Both the position numbers and the translations under genes were made by a program. 64,000 nt of DNA from Crambe crambe (lineage: Eukaryota; Porifera; Demospongiae; Poecilosclerida; Crambeidae): NCBI GenBank assembly GCA_963924555.1, contig OZ004590.1, positions 2,643,001 through 2,707,000 of the forward strand, in the 5' to 3' direction. Position 1 is the stretch's first letter, and each line of letters opens with the position of its first letter. Below are positions 12,001 through 23,566 of this stretch, one piece after another. The notes under the pieces were generated by a model. The model saw only the letters and a list, made by a program, of their open reading frames with translations, was not told the origin of the DNA and did not search any database.

Positions 12001-15000
12001 ATGACTCTATAGATATTGATAACATATTATTACATGTACATACTGTAGCTCCCTCATCTCCTCCACAAGATCTAGCCATCTCTTCTACCTCTTCGACCAG
12101 CATAACCATCTCATGGGGGGATATCCCATGTGAAGATAAAAATTCTGATAGGATAACATACCAAGTAGTCTTTATAAGTTCTTCTGATAATCGAATGACA
12201 GGAACAACTAATAATACAAATTTCACTGCTTGTGATCTCACTCCTGGAACAAACTACACATTTGAAGTCAATGCTGTAAGTGGGGAACTACATGGACCAA
12301 CAGCTGCTATAGAAGGAAGTACAAAAGGTAAACTCCACAGTTTGTAAGCTATATTATACGTTTAAGGGGGGCAGCTGCTTACATAGAAAGCTGTAATGCT
12401 TACTTCAAAACACTTAGATAAGCCTATAGTGCTGCTTAGGAATTATGATTGGAGCATGAACACACACACAGGTACATACAATACATACCCTGGGGCATTT
12501 TGAGTATAGTCCTAGATATAATATCTATGAATCATGACCTGAGAGTCAACTCGCTCACTGAACAACATCCAATTTACATATCTTCTAGCTACACTCATGA
12601 CCTACATTTCTCAAATGCTCTGGAATTATTTACCAAACCATATAGCTACTCATTATACCTAATTTCCCAAATAGCTACTTGTATTCTTCTAGCTATACCA
12701 TCTGGGTTATATAATGTTATGAAATACAAACACTAACAATGAAACCGTATGAGTGCTAGAGTTACCTTAACTATAGCAACTGCATGCAACTGCATAAATT
12801 TATATTGCAGGTGTATAATGTCATACAAGAAGAATTCTAATTTTACCTATGGTGCTAAACAGTCCATACATGTATGTCAGAAAATGAGTCATAGAAATGT
12901 ACGTATCATTGGCATTACGTCAAGAAGAATATTATCTATAGACCCCTATACGAAACCATGCTTTTATGAATAATAGGAAGAACAGTTAGAGGGGGTGCAA
13001 GACAAATGTTATTGTCTATCAGAATTAAACTATGCATGTATGGGGTCACCGAATTCACTTTAGGCCACTAACTAAATCTGCTGTCTAAACAATTTTTTAT
13101 CCTAAATGCCTGATAAAAAATAATTTAAACTGTGACAGTAAAATATTGAAACTTTCACAGATATGGACGAGTGTCTAACCAATGATGGAGGATACAATCA
13201 GTCGTGTAATAGCACAGCTGATAGTCTAGACTGTGATGCATATGGTAAGAATTTCATTTCACAACAGCCCCAGAGGGAAGCAATAACCACACCCACAAAT
13301 CAATGGACAGTACATTAACTTTTCAAAGGGGAGGCCGGGAAGGGGAAAGTTTGCTATCATAACCATGTACGTAAATGGTACGAAAACCATTATGATAGGA
13401 ACTAACCCATGAAATGTTAAACAATGAAGTGATTACATCTTGTAATAGCAAATTCATGGAGAAAAATCTAATAGTACATGTATAGTATGCAAAGCATGTC
13501 ATCTAGGGGAGTCTGGTAGCAAGCCCCCAGGAAAATATAGATCACCCTTAGATTAGAGAGGTTAAGGCATATTATATGGAAATGATGTAAATGCTAAAAC
13601 CTTAGCAACCTTTAATTGCATTTGCTCTGATCATGCAACATAGATTTGGATGAGTGTCAAATCAATAATGGAGGGTGTAGACATGCACTAATGTTTGGAA
13701 CAGGGTTGCCACATTCTGGCAGCTGACTGTGATGAAAATGTTGTTTTTGTTTTTCCAGATGTGAATGAGTGTCTAAACAAAAATGGAGGATGTAACCAGA
13801 TGTGTACTAACACTGTTGGCTCTTTTGAATGTTCCTGTGGTGCAGAATACACTCTTGCTCCTGATAATCTAGGATGTAAGGAACGATTTAAGGCTTTATG
13901 ATTCTTGAGGGACTCTCATGATTAAATATATTAATAATAATAATCGTAGATATAGCTAGCTCATAAAAAAATGTTGAGTAGCTGACCAAGTGTATTTTTA
14001 TTTGTCAACAGTTATTACTGGTCTAATGATACCCTCACTTGTTATCCATTTCATAATTATTAGGCTTGAATCATGGAGTTACCATTGGTGCATCAGTGTC
14101 TGTCAGCATGATAGTACTACTACTAGGGATAAGTGTTTGTGTCATATTCTTCCTTTTCAAGAAGAGAAGCAAAAGGAAACAATCAGAGGAGATGTAAGTT
14201 TACTAATATTTCGATGGGTGGAGCTTTTAATTATGTTGCTATAATAATAAAGCCCTGCTCAGTGAGCAGCTGCATGTATTTCTCACATTAATATCTATTA
14301 AGAATTGGAGGAGATTGGTAGGAAAGAAATTGGGAGGTAGCTATAGCACTGCACTGTATAATAAGAGCTAGATTAGAGCAAAATCTCCATTTTCACGAAT
14401 GAAGATTTCACGATTGTTGATCGCCAACTGTATGGCTACACCCCTCATGCCCACCGATTTTAGACTATGAAAAATGAACCATGCACTATTATGTACATAT
14501 TGTATTCATTTATTACAGGCACTGGTTTTTCTAGCTGGCTGCTCTAACTGATCCTTACTGCTCTTGCTAAGCTTTCTATTTCGGCTTTATCTTTGCAGCT
14601 TAACAAACGGTACTCTTAAATGAAACTTGCGAGTGCTGGACTTTAAAATTATGGATGTTTTTTCTCAACAGCTATATAATCAGAGAGAGAGAGAGCAGTA
14701 GCTCTCTCTATGTAGGAATGATGCAGACGGCGGCGCGCACATAATATAGACTAATACAAAAGTGAATTTCTAGTTCCCCCACTTAGACTTAACAAAGCTA
14801 CTGTGAATGATTATTCAGCCTACTAGAGCCTACTACAAAGTGCAGACCAAGTTTCAGGATACCCTTTCAGAAATACAGCAAGCATGTAAATCACTGGATT
14901 CTTCTATTACTCTTCTTCTTAGACTACCATATCTCTCGAACAACTCAAGCTACAGCTATGATTTCTGGATGAATGATAAATCCACTCCAAATTTTACCAG

Positions 15001-18000
15001 CTATGATCTTTTGTACTCGTCAATCCTTGAAAGAGTTGATGTAAAAGGAGACACTACGGAGCACAGTTCTTGACTAACTTAATTATTGGAAGCCATTTTT
15101 TCATTAATACGCATGCACATGCAGTTGATTATCCAAAATATAATATTACTCAGCTCAGCTAGTTCAGATATGTGTGTGCTAGATCATAGACTACTTTATC
15201 AACTCGGGAGATTTATCTATCCATGTACCGGTACACTCTTTCAGATTCATTGACCTTATAGCTCAACACTACTCACTGATAATCATTGGGCTGCTATGCT
15301 GTTGGTAGTCTGGTAGCGCCAACCTTTTCTTGGGGGTGAAAAGGGTCACATTTTTGTGGCAGTTTGATAATCCAAGGTAGCTGTCTGTAGATGATGTATA
15401 CAAGTAAGCTTCTGAACTAAATCAGTCTTTGTCTATTAGCTGTATGCAATTATCACCTTTTCAAGCTAACAACTAAGTCCTATTTGCTCGCTGCACTCCC
15501 AACTTCCCCCTCCCCCCTCCCCCCCCCCCCCCCCCCCCCAAGATATATGTATAAAAAAATTATAGGCTACTCCCTTTGGTGACCACAGGTTGATACATGT
15601 AGCCACCAAAGGGAGCAATTAAGGACCAATTTGGGATACTTCTGAGTAGTAAGCATTTTTGGTTTCATGCTTCACGCAGGAGGGGGTACATCCCCCTCCT
15701 GCACCCTCCCCCTCACTGTGGCCTACAGCCACACAATCAGTGAGCTTCTCCCCCCCCCCCCCCCCCCCCCCCCCCCAAGGTCCTAGATGAAACCCTGGAT
15801 GTACTTGTTCCAAAGTTACTTCTGGACCATGGCCACTAATAGTTATGAGTTATGGTGCGCCAAAGTTTAAAAAGTGCCCCAAAATAATATTATTTGATTT
15901 CTACTTCAATCTGTAAATTTGTGCAAAATTAGTTGAATTATGGTTCTCAAAAAATCTCACTTAACAGTAAATTAAATGTTAAATATAACCTTTTTTTTAG
16001 ATTGGGTGATAAAGATGTGTCCATTGAGGTTTCCAATTTCTCTTTTTCTAACAGAGCAGGTAGGGTAGTAGCACGATTTTAAATAGCTACAATTGCTGCT
16101 AGGACATGAACTCTGCCAACCAACTTGTAAGGCACTGTAGTAGTAGAATTAGTAGTAAAACTGAAGGACCTCCACAGTATACACATAAACCTAAAATTAA
16201 AAGTACACATGAGGCATACATTTTAGATATTGAGTAAGAGATTGTTGATCAGCTGGAGGTGTTAGTTAAGTATAGTAAAGTAAGCAGTCTACATCAAGTT
16301 GCATTCCATACTAAGTGAGTAGGTAATGGTCGACAAACATGATGGTAGCATATCATTTCATTGAGCAAAGGTTGTGTAGAAGCTAGCTACAATCTTGCCT
16401 CTTCCTTCTGGAGCAATTCAAACACTGTCTATACATCATTAAGGCTGAAGTTGAAGCTACAAATATTGTTTTTTTTTCTGGAATAAAGTCTTTATCGAAA
16501 ATGAACTCAATATTGGAGAGTATTGTATAGACATTGTTGAGGATGAAGTGTTCTTATCACTACTGGATGCATAGTTCATGTACACAGATACACAGATATA
16601 TATAGACACGATTGAATACTATAACTCTTGTGCATGTGTTGAAATTTTATAATAATACGTAGATAGCACAATATTAATAAAGTAACTCTCAAAGCTCTAT
16701 AATAACTTGTAGGAACTACTAACGAACTGAGAGATGAGAGGATAAAAGCTTCATCTATCAGAAGTAATTTTGTCATACCTGGTTGTCATATCAAGCTAAT
16801 TGATGTTATAGGACAAGGTACAATGATTATGTTGCAGTAATTAAGCTTCTGCTAAGGGTCCCTTTGTAACTTGCTCTGATTTCATGTTTATTAATCAGGT
16901 GAGTTTGGAATGGTATATAAAAGTTACCTCACAGGCTGGCAAGGAAGGACTACAGCAGAAATTGTAGCTGTCAAAACATTGAAAAGTATATAGCTAAATT
17001 TTATAATTATTTTATAAGCTTATTTATTGTACTTAATAAACCCAGATTTGAATTATACTTCGAAAGATACTGAAGACCTGATGGCAGAATGTGAAAAGAT
17101 GATGTTATTCAAACATCCAAATGTGATGAGTTTGATTGGAGTGTGTTTTGACTCGGGAGAAATGCCATATATCATCATGCCCCTTATGGGAAATGGCAGT
17201 CTTCTGGCTTATTTAAAGAGAGAAAAACCTCACCTTACTGTAACTGAAGAGGCTGGAAATGAAGTGGTATGTCAAGGATAATAATTTTAAACTTCTTCAT
17301 TGCTTATTTCATAGATTAATGATGGCCAGAGGAAGTTACTATCAATATGTTATCAGATTGCCAAAGGAATGTGCTACCTTGCAAATCAGAAGTTCATCCA
17401 TCGTGACCTGGCTGCTCGCAACTGCATGTACAGTGTAACCTCAGATTATCTGTAACCTATAAGTAACAGTCATTAAAGATTGTGTTATTAGTAATGGATT
17501 CACTCTCCACAAAATAGCTATGTGGCACCTGGTTATCCCATTTATATCAACTCTAGCTAAGTGGTTTGCCACAAAATCAGTCGATGCATGCTTGATCATA
17601 CGTAGGGAGAGGAACTAACAATACTCATTTAATTAAAAATTATAACTATAAAAAGACCATCATTTCAGACTAATAATATTTACTTAGCTATCTAGCAGCC
17701 CAGAATAATTTGGCTAAAGCTGTCTGGATAATTAAGGTTGCACTGTACTTTAATTAGCGTTAATTGATGCCCACTATAATTATGGCTATTTAATTTTGTC
17801 TTTATGGAGATGTAGGATTGATGATCACTATGTGATCAAGGTGTGCGACTTTGGCTTGTCTGAAGATATATACTGCAAGAACTATTTCAGGGAGATGAGA
17901 AAGTCAGTGAAACTTCCTATCAAGTGGATGGCCTTAGAAAGTCTTCTGCAGAGGATCTTTTCTGAGAAATCTGATGTAGTGAGTATTCATAATACTATAA

Positions 18001-18804
18001 CATCAGATTTGTTCCAGCTGCAGATCTGTTGTGTAGCTACTCACTAGCTCTCCTGATTATTCCAGATTTTTATTTTTTCCTTTACAAATTTTAGAAACTG
18101 AGAACAAGGGGTTTAAAGACCCTGGCAAGAGCGTAGTGAGGGTATAACTACTAAGCAATAAGGGCCTGAGAAGTGTTGTTTCATACATAGCAATAGACAC
18201 TGACAGTGAGTCGGAACAAATCTGCACCCTTAGGAACAAATCCATTGGGAATGCAAAAATTCCTCTGGAATATATAATAATTATAGCTACTTGTAGCAGA
18301 TTCATTCTGGAGGAACTTCTGCACACCAGAATAAAGGAGGAACTAGCTATTTGTATTATTATCATTACAGTGGTCTTATGGAGTGACCTGTTGGGAGGTG
18401 TTTAGCCTTGGTCACACCCCCTACCCTACTATTCATCCCTCTGCTCTGGTTGAATTCCTTCAAGATGGAAAGAGACTGCCAAAACCTAAGAATGCAAGTT
18501 GCACCTTTCATGTGTAAGTGTCGTGACATATACGTAGCATGATTAGCTAGCTATTGTGCTATTAATTTTGTTTGTGCCAATGAATGTGTTTTACTATTAT
18601 TGAGTGTAAACTGAAAAATGATAGCTAACAAAATCACACCGATGGTAGCTAATCTATTCTTTCAGGTATGATCTTATGAATCAATGTTGGAATGAATCAC
18701 CCAAAGATCGTCCCTCTTTTAAAGATCTCATTCGAGACATTGAGTCCATACTGCCAGGAGTCTCTGGATTTATTGAATTATCCACTTTCTCCACTGAATC
18801 ATAA
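3..18804 (+). CDS. Receptor tyrosine kinase with NIDO, FN3 and EGF ectodomain (5' partial)
   Basis: Predicted single-pass receptor tyrosine kinase, missing its N-terminus. Exons: 3-305, 415-667, 11692-11982, 12049-12327, 13161-13244, 13759-13875, 14064-14193, 16001-16059, 16713-16817, 16899-16985, 17046-17266, 17315-17427, 17816-17978, 18371-18513, 18666-18804. Every junction is GT-AG and phase-compatible, giving 828 residues plus TAA. Domains: NIDO about 1-185 ([18 protein letters not shown]), FN3 about 186-282 and 283-375, a short EGF-like exon and a full EGF (D-V-N-E-C start; its sixth Cys is restored across the 13875/14064 junction), membrane span about 450-475 followed by KKRSKRK. The kinase shows [21 protein letters not shown] and PIKWMALES, so it should be catalytically active. 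Activation-loop tyrosines lie in DIYCKNYF. The NIDO-to-FN3 link crosses an 11 kb transposon-filled intron and is the weakest join, although phase 1 on both sides gives the expected V-P-P start of the FN3 exon. Two genes are a possible alternative. Confidence 0.82.
1049..2012 (+). mobile_element. Internally deleted pogo-like DNA transposon
   Basis: Imperfect terminal inverted repeats (left GAGTAGCGATGGGAGTTTAC, right the complement of GAGTAATGGAGGTAGTAAAC) are flanked by TA at 1047-1048 and 2013-2014, the target duplication expected for Tc1/mariner/pogo elements. Inside, 1511-1786 encodes a short ORF starting [10 protein letters not shown] that resembles the N-terminal Psq/CENP-B type helix-turn-helix of pogo transposases. 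There is no DDE catalytic domain, so it is non-autonomous. Confidence 0.65.
2620..2850 (+). repeat. Pyrimidine-rich imperfect tandem repeat
   Basis: Two to three imperfect copies of a roughly 60 base unit containing TTGCTCTTTCATCTTC and CTCTCTCTCCC. The short open frame through it is low-complexity and not a gene. Confidence 0.6.
3030..3205 (+). repeat. Tandem repeat with GTTGGAATTGAAGTGGAAAT core
   Basis: About three imperfect copies of a unit near 60 bases built on GGAATTGAAGTGGAAATA and GAGTGGAATAGAGGTGGAAG. No coding potential. Confidence 0.65.
3284..3370 (+). ncRNA. Hammerhead-ribozyme-like relic, copy 1
   Basis: The sequence has CTGAGGA, then a six-pair stem GGCCTG/CAGGCC, then GGAAC and GTCGGATGT. 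This matches the layout of a hammerhead core (CUGANGA, stem II, GAAA, then a UH cleavage site), with A-to-G at one conserved position. The outer strands TGTATCC and GGATGTA can pair with one extra C. The tail TAGTATCTAGAGAAGTTTTAC is shared with the copy at 10.98 kb. The ribozyme identity is an inference; the shared repeat is directly visible. Confidence 0.45.
3392..3689 (+). repeat. Left terminal inverted repeat of the 3.4-6.4 kb transposon
   Basis: Begins GCAATTTTTCTGTAATCTGC and is matched in reverse complement by 6134-6429 with scattered mismatches. Confidence 0.8.
6134..6429 (-). repeat. Right terminal inverted repeat of the 3.4-6.4 kb transposon
   Basis: Reverse complement of 3392-3689; the outer end reads ACAGAAAAATTGC on the + strand. 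Confidence 0.8.
7513..7944. mobile_element. Small C-rich MITE-like element nested in the palindrome spacer
   Basis: Bounded by CAGGGTTCTATCTA (7513-7526) and its exact reverse complement (7931-7944). It contains a 29-base C run (7893-7921). Related ends (CTAGATGAAACCCTG) occur near 15.79 kb and 49.34 kb, so it is a dispersed family. Confidence 0.6.
7893..7928 (+). repeat. Poly-C tract
   Basis: 29 C residues, one G, six more C. Similar runs lie at 15506-15539, 15750-15776 and 59829-59857. Confidence 0.9.
8724..10667 (+). mobile_element. Dead pogo/Tigger-type DNA transposon
   Basis: The left end TTCGTGCGATCAGACACCGC follows TA at 8722-8723. The right end near 10667 carries the related inverted sequence CTGATCACAC. 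The ends resemble those of the element at 36165-37338. Inside, an ORF from ATG 8870 reads an N-terminal helix-turn-helix start ([15 protein letters not shown]). Downstream pieces in shifting frames match the DDE domain of pogo transposases: [12 protein letters not shown] near 9377, [10 protein letters not shown] near 9474, [11 protein letters not shown] near 9747 and S-S-E-L near 9889. Many stops and frameshifts are present. Confidence 0.75.
10902..11083 (+). mobile_element. 156 bp insertion with hammerhead-like motif and 13 bp target duplication
   Basis: TCATGTGCTATTA occurs directly at 10902-10914 and 11071-11083, flanking 156 bases. A paralogous copy of the host repeat at about 35458-35600 lacks the insert (TTCATGCGATATTAGCC near 35516), so it is an empty site. 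The insert contains CTGAAGA, a stem GCCTG/CAGGC, then CAAAC and GTCGGATGT, plus the tail shared with 3284-3370. Short length, a target duplication longer than usual for DNA transposons and the hammerhead-like core suggest a non-autonomous retroelement of the Penelope/retrozyme kind. Confidence 0.6.
10984..11035 (+). ncRNA. Hammerhead-ribozyme-like motif, copy 2
   Basis: CTGAAGA followed by a five-pair hairpin, CAAAC and GTCGGATG. The consensus of both copies, CTGANGA-stem-GAAAC-GTC, fits a hammerhead core better than either copy alone, as expected for decaying relics. Confidence 0.42.
13644..13690 (+). pseudogene. Decayed EGF-like exon inside the receptor kinase gene
   Basis: After an acceptor-like AG at 13642-13643 the frame reads [13 protein letters not shown], the start of a calcium-binding EGF domain in the same phase as the neighbouring EGF exons. 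The reading is lost soon after and no good donor follows. The flanking EGF exons splice to each other in frame without it, so it is probably a dead exon copy. Confidence 0.55.
15506..15776. repeat. Cluster of hairpins and poly-C tracts in a receptor kinase intron
   Basis: Two poly-C runs (15506-15539, interrupted by T; 15750-15776, pure) frame two strong hairpins: CTCCCTTTGGTG/CACCAAAGGGAG (15569-15580 with 15602-15613) and GCAGGAGGGGG/CCCCCTCCTGC (15676-15702). The right part resembles the C-rich MITE family seen at 7.5 and 49.3 kb. Confidence 0.65.
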
Positions 18805-20079
18805 CTGTAGACCTACTAAAAAGACTTTGACATTATTAATTTAGGCTGTATCCCGTATTTCGAACTAGGAAGCTTTGTTAATATTCTGTATGTAGCTATA
18901 TTTCATAATTATGTTATCAAATTAGAGTGTGTATATACATACGTAACTATTATATCATTGTTGTATTTTCTGTGATTCCCTATCAGCTTAGGTGTGTGTT
19001 GTAAAACTTTCTCTGTGTCATAATTAAAATGTTACAATGAAGCTGAGAAGTGTTAAATGCACCACTATGAACCTGTTGAAGAACAATAACTTGACATTAT
19101 GTAATGAGGCAAAAATTGATGGCTAGTTATGATGTTAACAATGTTTACATAAAACTAGCAGCCACTTATGCCCAGAGGAATCTTGCGTAGCTAGTTGACT
19201 GAGTTTTCAATAGTAAGAATCCTTGGAGCAAGGAGGCAGGTAGCTAGATATACATGGAGAGCTAGAGTACACAGTCAATCAATCAGAATGAAATCAATGA
19301 CCAGAGAGTAAGTTCATTATTAGCATCTGAATTCATGGAATAAAGACATCTGGTTATTGGGGAGGGCAGGTTAGGGGGAGGACAGCCCTCTACATATTAT
19401 AGCTGAATACAAGTAGGGATGGCTGTGTTGTAAAGTGAATTCATGTAGTTGCTATGCTGTTTCCCATAAATTTGCAGGCTGTGCATAAACATAACCAACT
19501 GGTTCATTTATGGGATGCTGTTAGATTACTCTCTTGCCTACACTGTTATAGGTAATTATGTATGGGTTTGCCATATCAATAATATATAATTTATAATATC
19601 AATAATTGCAGCAGCTGCTGTAATTATTGATGTGAAGCAGTGAGGGAAATTATGAAGTATGAGTAGCTACATGGTGAAGATGTTAACACTTATTCACAAT
19701 CCACTAGCTACCTGTACAGTATGCCTAAAACTGCATGCTTCTGGATGAAGTCTCATTCTAAGTCTCAGTAGGGTGGGCCGAGTTGTAGCCATAGCCAAAA
19801 CTTATTTCTTGAAAAACGCTTTGTATAATTTGTATCTCTTTGATTCTCTCTCTTTGAGTTCATGAACAAATTTTCATGTGTGCACATGCATGCACACCAC
19901 ACTTAACCAATTAAAGCACCCCTGGTTGTGGGCCTGGTTAATGACTAATCAAGAGTGGCAACACTCTTAGTTTACTACCTTGTTCAGTTTCAAAAGTTTC
20001 GCTAGCCTCCTGAGCAGTTGGCTGAGAAATATTAATTTTGTGTAGTTATAGCTACCTAGCTACCTAGCTATACCACGTC
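18805..20079. other. Intergenic, 3' flank of the receptor kinase gene
   Basis: AT-rich sequence with no gene, RNA or clear mobile element that I can support. Confidence 0.5.
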
Positions 20080-20310
20080 ATGCTTATGGCTAACTTATCA
20101 GATGATTCTATGCTGGATGAGCATGTTGACCACTTAAGTAATATTCCTTTGCAAATAACAATTAGATATGGTGTTGCTACTTTCCTTTCTCATTGTGACC
20201 CAAACAAAATTAACGATGAAGGTTTATCCTGTCTCCACTTGGCTGCAGAGCATGGGCATTTGTTGCACGATAATCCACACACTGAACATTCGTGTCAGAC
20301 TATAGCTTAA
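20080..20310 (+). pseudogene. Ankyrin-gene fragment
   Basis: A 76 aa reading related to part of the 23.6 kb ankyrin gene: M-L-M-A-N, L-D-E-H-V-D, then C-D-P-N-K-I-N-D-E-G-L-S-C and L-H-L-A-A-E-H-G-H all recur in that protein. Parts of the repeat between them are missing and the frame runs out after the last match. It is a truncated duplicate. Confidence 0.75.
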
Positions 20311-20699
20311 CAGCACTCACTTCCTGAGCATTTATGCTTTAAAGAGCTAGTATTATGCTGCTGCTTTACTTAAGTATTGTGTTTCTGATGATTGTTATTG
20401 CTGACAGAAATATAGATTAATATAATGCTGTATCATAACACTTTCAGTTAGCTACATGAAATACTGATAGCCACAGGCGGTGGAACAGGCCTGACCAATA
20501 TTTTGGGAGAAATAAGCTATTAAAAGAAAGATGCTCGAATAGTCTGTGGGATTACATTTCAAATTCCGGCCTGACCAATCTTGCTTCCAACACCTCTGGA
20601 TACTCATAATGATCCTAAGTAAAATTCTCTAGCACAACTTCTCTAGTCCAGAGAAGTTTTACATATAGCATATGCAGCTAGCTGAGAGTATAGCTAACG

Positions 20700-21420
20700 T
20701 CTTAAGTAATGTTCACACGTGACTAAGCTACGTACACGCTCGCGCACGTGAGCCAGAATTTAAAATTTTTTTCCAAATGAACGAATTCACAGAACTAGAA
20801 TTACGCAATGATCGATGGTTGCGACTTTGCTTCTCCGTTCCACTGATTAGTAAGTTTTTGTTTGTCTGCTAGTTATAGCTAGCGATGTGGCACAATTGAA
20901 TATAGCCATTTAATATACTCCGTATGGATGTGTTTATAATATAGCTATGTGGGGGCATGGTTCACAGAATCACCAAGACTAGCTAGGCTAGCTAGATCTG
21001 GCTCCAGACCTTATCTATATCAGTGAAGATAAACTAAGAACAGCACTATCCCTCTCAAGCCAAGCTTATGGTAAAAAACCAAAGGTAAGACACGATACTT
21101 CGATAGCAGCGACTCTTCTCGTCTAACCAGTTGGTAGCGACACAAACAAATAACTTCTTTCATAAATAGCTTGCACAGAACGCTTCTGGGAGTTGAGGTG
21201 AGATGAATCTAGCGCTGAAAGACGGAACAGTCTAGATGTAGCTGCTGACTCAGCTCTCAAAATTACGATGATGTAATGATTTGTGTAACGGACGTGCCCG
21301 AAAGTATAGCGAATCCCCCCTAATTGGGGGGATGGAGCGCATGCGCATGCAACTTATATCAGGCCCTTTCGCTTTTCCACCGCCCCGCAAAAAAAGCGGG
21401 AAACGGGCCTGGGTACGAGG
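20700..21420. other. CpG-richer stretch with short palindromes
   Basis: Contains GCGCATGCGCATGC, CCCCCC-TAATT-GGGGGG (near 21316-21332) and an inverted pair AGGCCC/GGGCCT around a GC-rich hairpin (21361-21412). A short frame from ATG near 20778 ends at a good GTAAGT near 20850 and might be a first exon, but no partner exon is recognised. Promoter or small transposon are both possible. Confidence 0.25.
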
Positions 21421-22102
21421 CTAGCTAGCTACATGTTAGCAAAAAAAAACAAAACAACTGTATGTGATAGGATAAACTACTGGTTTATATAGTCTTCAGT
21501 CCTATGATTATGGCTACGTATCTACAGGTATATAAGTATCCCGTTATGAGACCACAACATGTTATATTATACCATAACCAAAAGCAAACAAAAAAATAGA
21601 GTTTCAATTTCAAAAGGCAATAATCATTCAAAACTGCAAAGTCTAATGGTGTGCACCCATTTGGGAATCAACACAGTAACAATCAGCTGCTTAGCTATAT
21701 AGCAACTTATTGGAATTTCTAAAAGCCAACAGTAGTTGGCTTTAAAGATAAGTTAGTGAATGAATCACTATTGTGACAAATCAGCTACTATTATTATAGG
21801 TATCATTATTGCAGCAGCAAGACACCCTTTATGATGGTCTTGAAAGTACTTTGAGCCTTAAAGCCATGCACCCATGAAGATAGCTAGTAGCTATAAGCAA
21901 ACTTGGCCCATTGCATACCCAGTCACCATATGGCTGCATGGGTATAATAACTATACTATGTAGCTACATACGTACACTCTTCATAAACTGATCAGTGCAT
22001 GTTCTCATACTTTCATACATGAAATTGTCAATCAAGTGCATGATGGTGTATATGTAGGTATACATACGTATAGTTATTATACCCATGGATGCAGCCATAC
22101 CT

Positions 22103-22455
22103 ATGATAGCTAGCATGTTGGGACACATCATGCATGTATGTTAATAAAGTACATAATAATATTATATGTGGCTAATGTACATTGAATAATGTTACATAGC
22201 TACATATGTATACACTCCCTAACTCAATAACCCATGCAGTAGAGTATTTGTAGACTCAGCATTCATTGTTAGCTACACACTATCCTGTGAATCTATATGT
22301 AACACTTGTTTCATTATACTGTATGATAGTTAGCATGTTGGGACACATCATGCATGTATGTTAATAAAGTACATAGTACATGTATATGTGGCTAATGTGC
22401 ATTAATTTATAGCTGATTGTAGTCAATGAATAATGTTATATAGCTACATATAGCT
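22103..22455 (+). repeat. Direct repeat, two ~110 bp copies
   Basis: The core TAGCATGTTGGGACACATCA through TGTGGCTAATGT occurs at about 22108-22200 and 22330-22420, followed in both by TGAATAATGTTA. No coding content. Confidence 0.75.
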
Positions 22456-23230
22456 TATTCATTGGCTGCTGAATCTAGCTATATAGGGATGCCCCATTGG
22501 AGTATTTTCTTTCATAACTCCAGAATACTTCTCTCCTAGCTAGCTACTATCAGAAACTCCCAACTTGAAGACAGAAAGAACACTGTCAATGTGCTAGGAC
22601 TCAAGTATGAAGAGCAGAAGACAGAGCAGTATCAGTTTACAGCCACTTCAAAAAAATCGCCATTTTCATCTAGTTGTTAATCTTCATTTTTAACAAACTT
22701 ATGGCTCATTAAAATGCTATAGCTAATTTTTATACCACATGCACTACTCAAAATTGACTGCGGTATAATCCTTTACCTTTAACTCAACACATTAAAATAG
22801 CATGTCATTTTTCCAACTTGCTAGCTTTCAACCTACAATATGGCAGACATTTTATGCCCCACATGTGATTCTTGGACCTGACCTCACAACTGAGCTGACT
22901 AGTGATCTGTCATTAGCTTTCTCTTTTGAAATGATGTTGGTCTCTTGATACTCAGAGCGTAAACCCTAGGCACTAGTCTGGTTATGAATCAAGCCTTGAT
23001 GCAATACTAATCAAAGTTCATGCATAACACCAGTAAAGGCCTTACAAAATTAGGTCAATAAACTGTATTAGTCCTTCCAGATCAGATTCATTTTGGCTCA
23101 TACAATAATATGATGAATCCTCCAGTGAACTACATAGCTGGCTACAATAACTTGGATAGCAGGATCACAGGATCCAGTTACCTATAAAAATACATTTTAA
23201 AAAAGGTGATGAACAAGCATAGACATTCTA

Positions 23231-23504
23231 AAAAATAAAAAGATAAGTAGGGATGGCTATAGCTATGCGGTTCAGCAACAAGAGAGTGAACTTCAGTCAA
23301 GTAGCTAACCCCTTACCCATCACCAACTACGAGCCATACTTCACTCTCATCTTGTCCTGTCATGGGAGTGAAGTAGGAATAGTTAGCTTGTAGTTGGTAA
23401 TATTGGTGATAGGTAAGGGTTATATACTTGACTGAAATTCACTCTCTTGTTACTGAATTTTTTTGAACTGCATATACCCATCCCTATACTTATCTTATTT
23501 TTGG
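23231..23504. mobile_element. Hairpin MITE upstream of the ankyrin gene
   Basis: 23231-23328 and about 23390-23504 are imperfect inverted copies (for example AACAAGAGAGTGAACTTCAG against CTGAAATTCACTCTCTTGTT). The outer end reads AGATAAGTAGGGATGG on one side and CCATCCCTATACTTATCT on the other. It ends about 60 bases before the start codon at 23567. Confidence 0.65.
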
Positions 23505-23566
23505 CTTTAGTTGTATAATGTAGAATAATGCCCACAATAATAATTACATAGCTATAGATTCTTAAC

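Noticed and set aside
14807..15073. 88 aa ORF in the receptor kinase gene as an extra juxtamembrane exon
   Set aside because: Flanking exons join in frame without it and no homology or convincing splice pair was seen.
20778..20850. Possible first exon (M-N-E-F-T-E-L-E-L) with a good GTAAGT
   Set aside because: No downstream exon or homology could be found; recorded only within the CpG-richer region.
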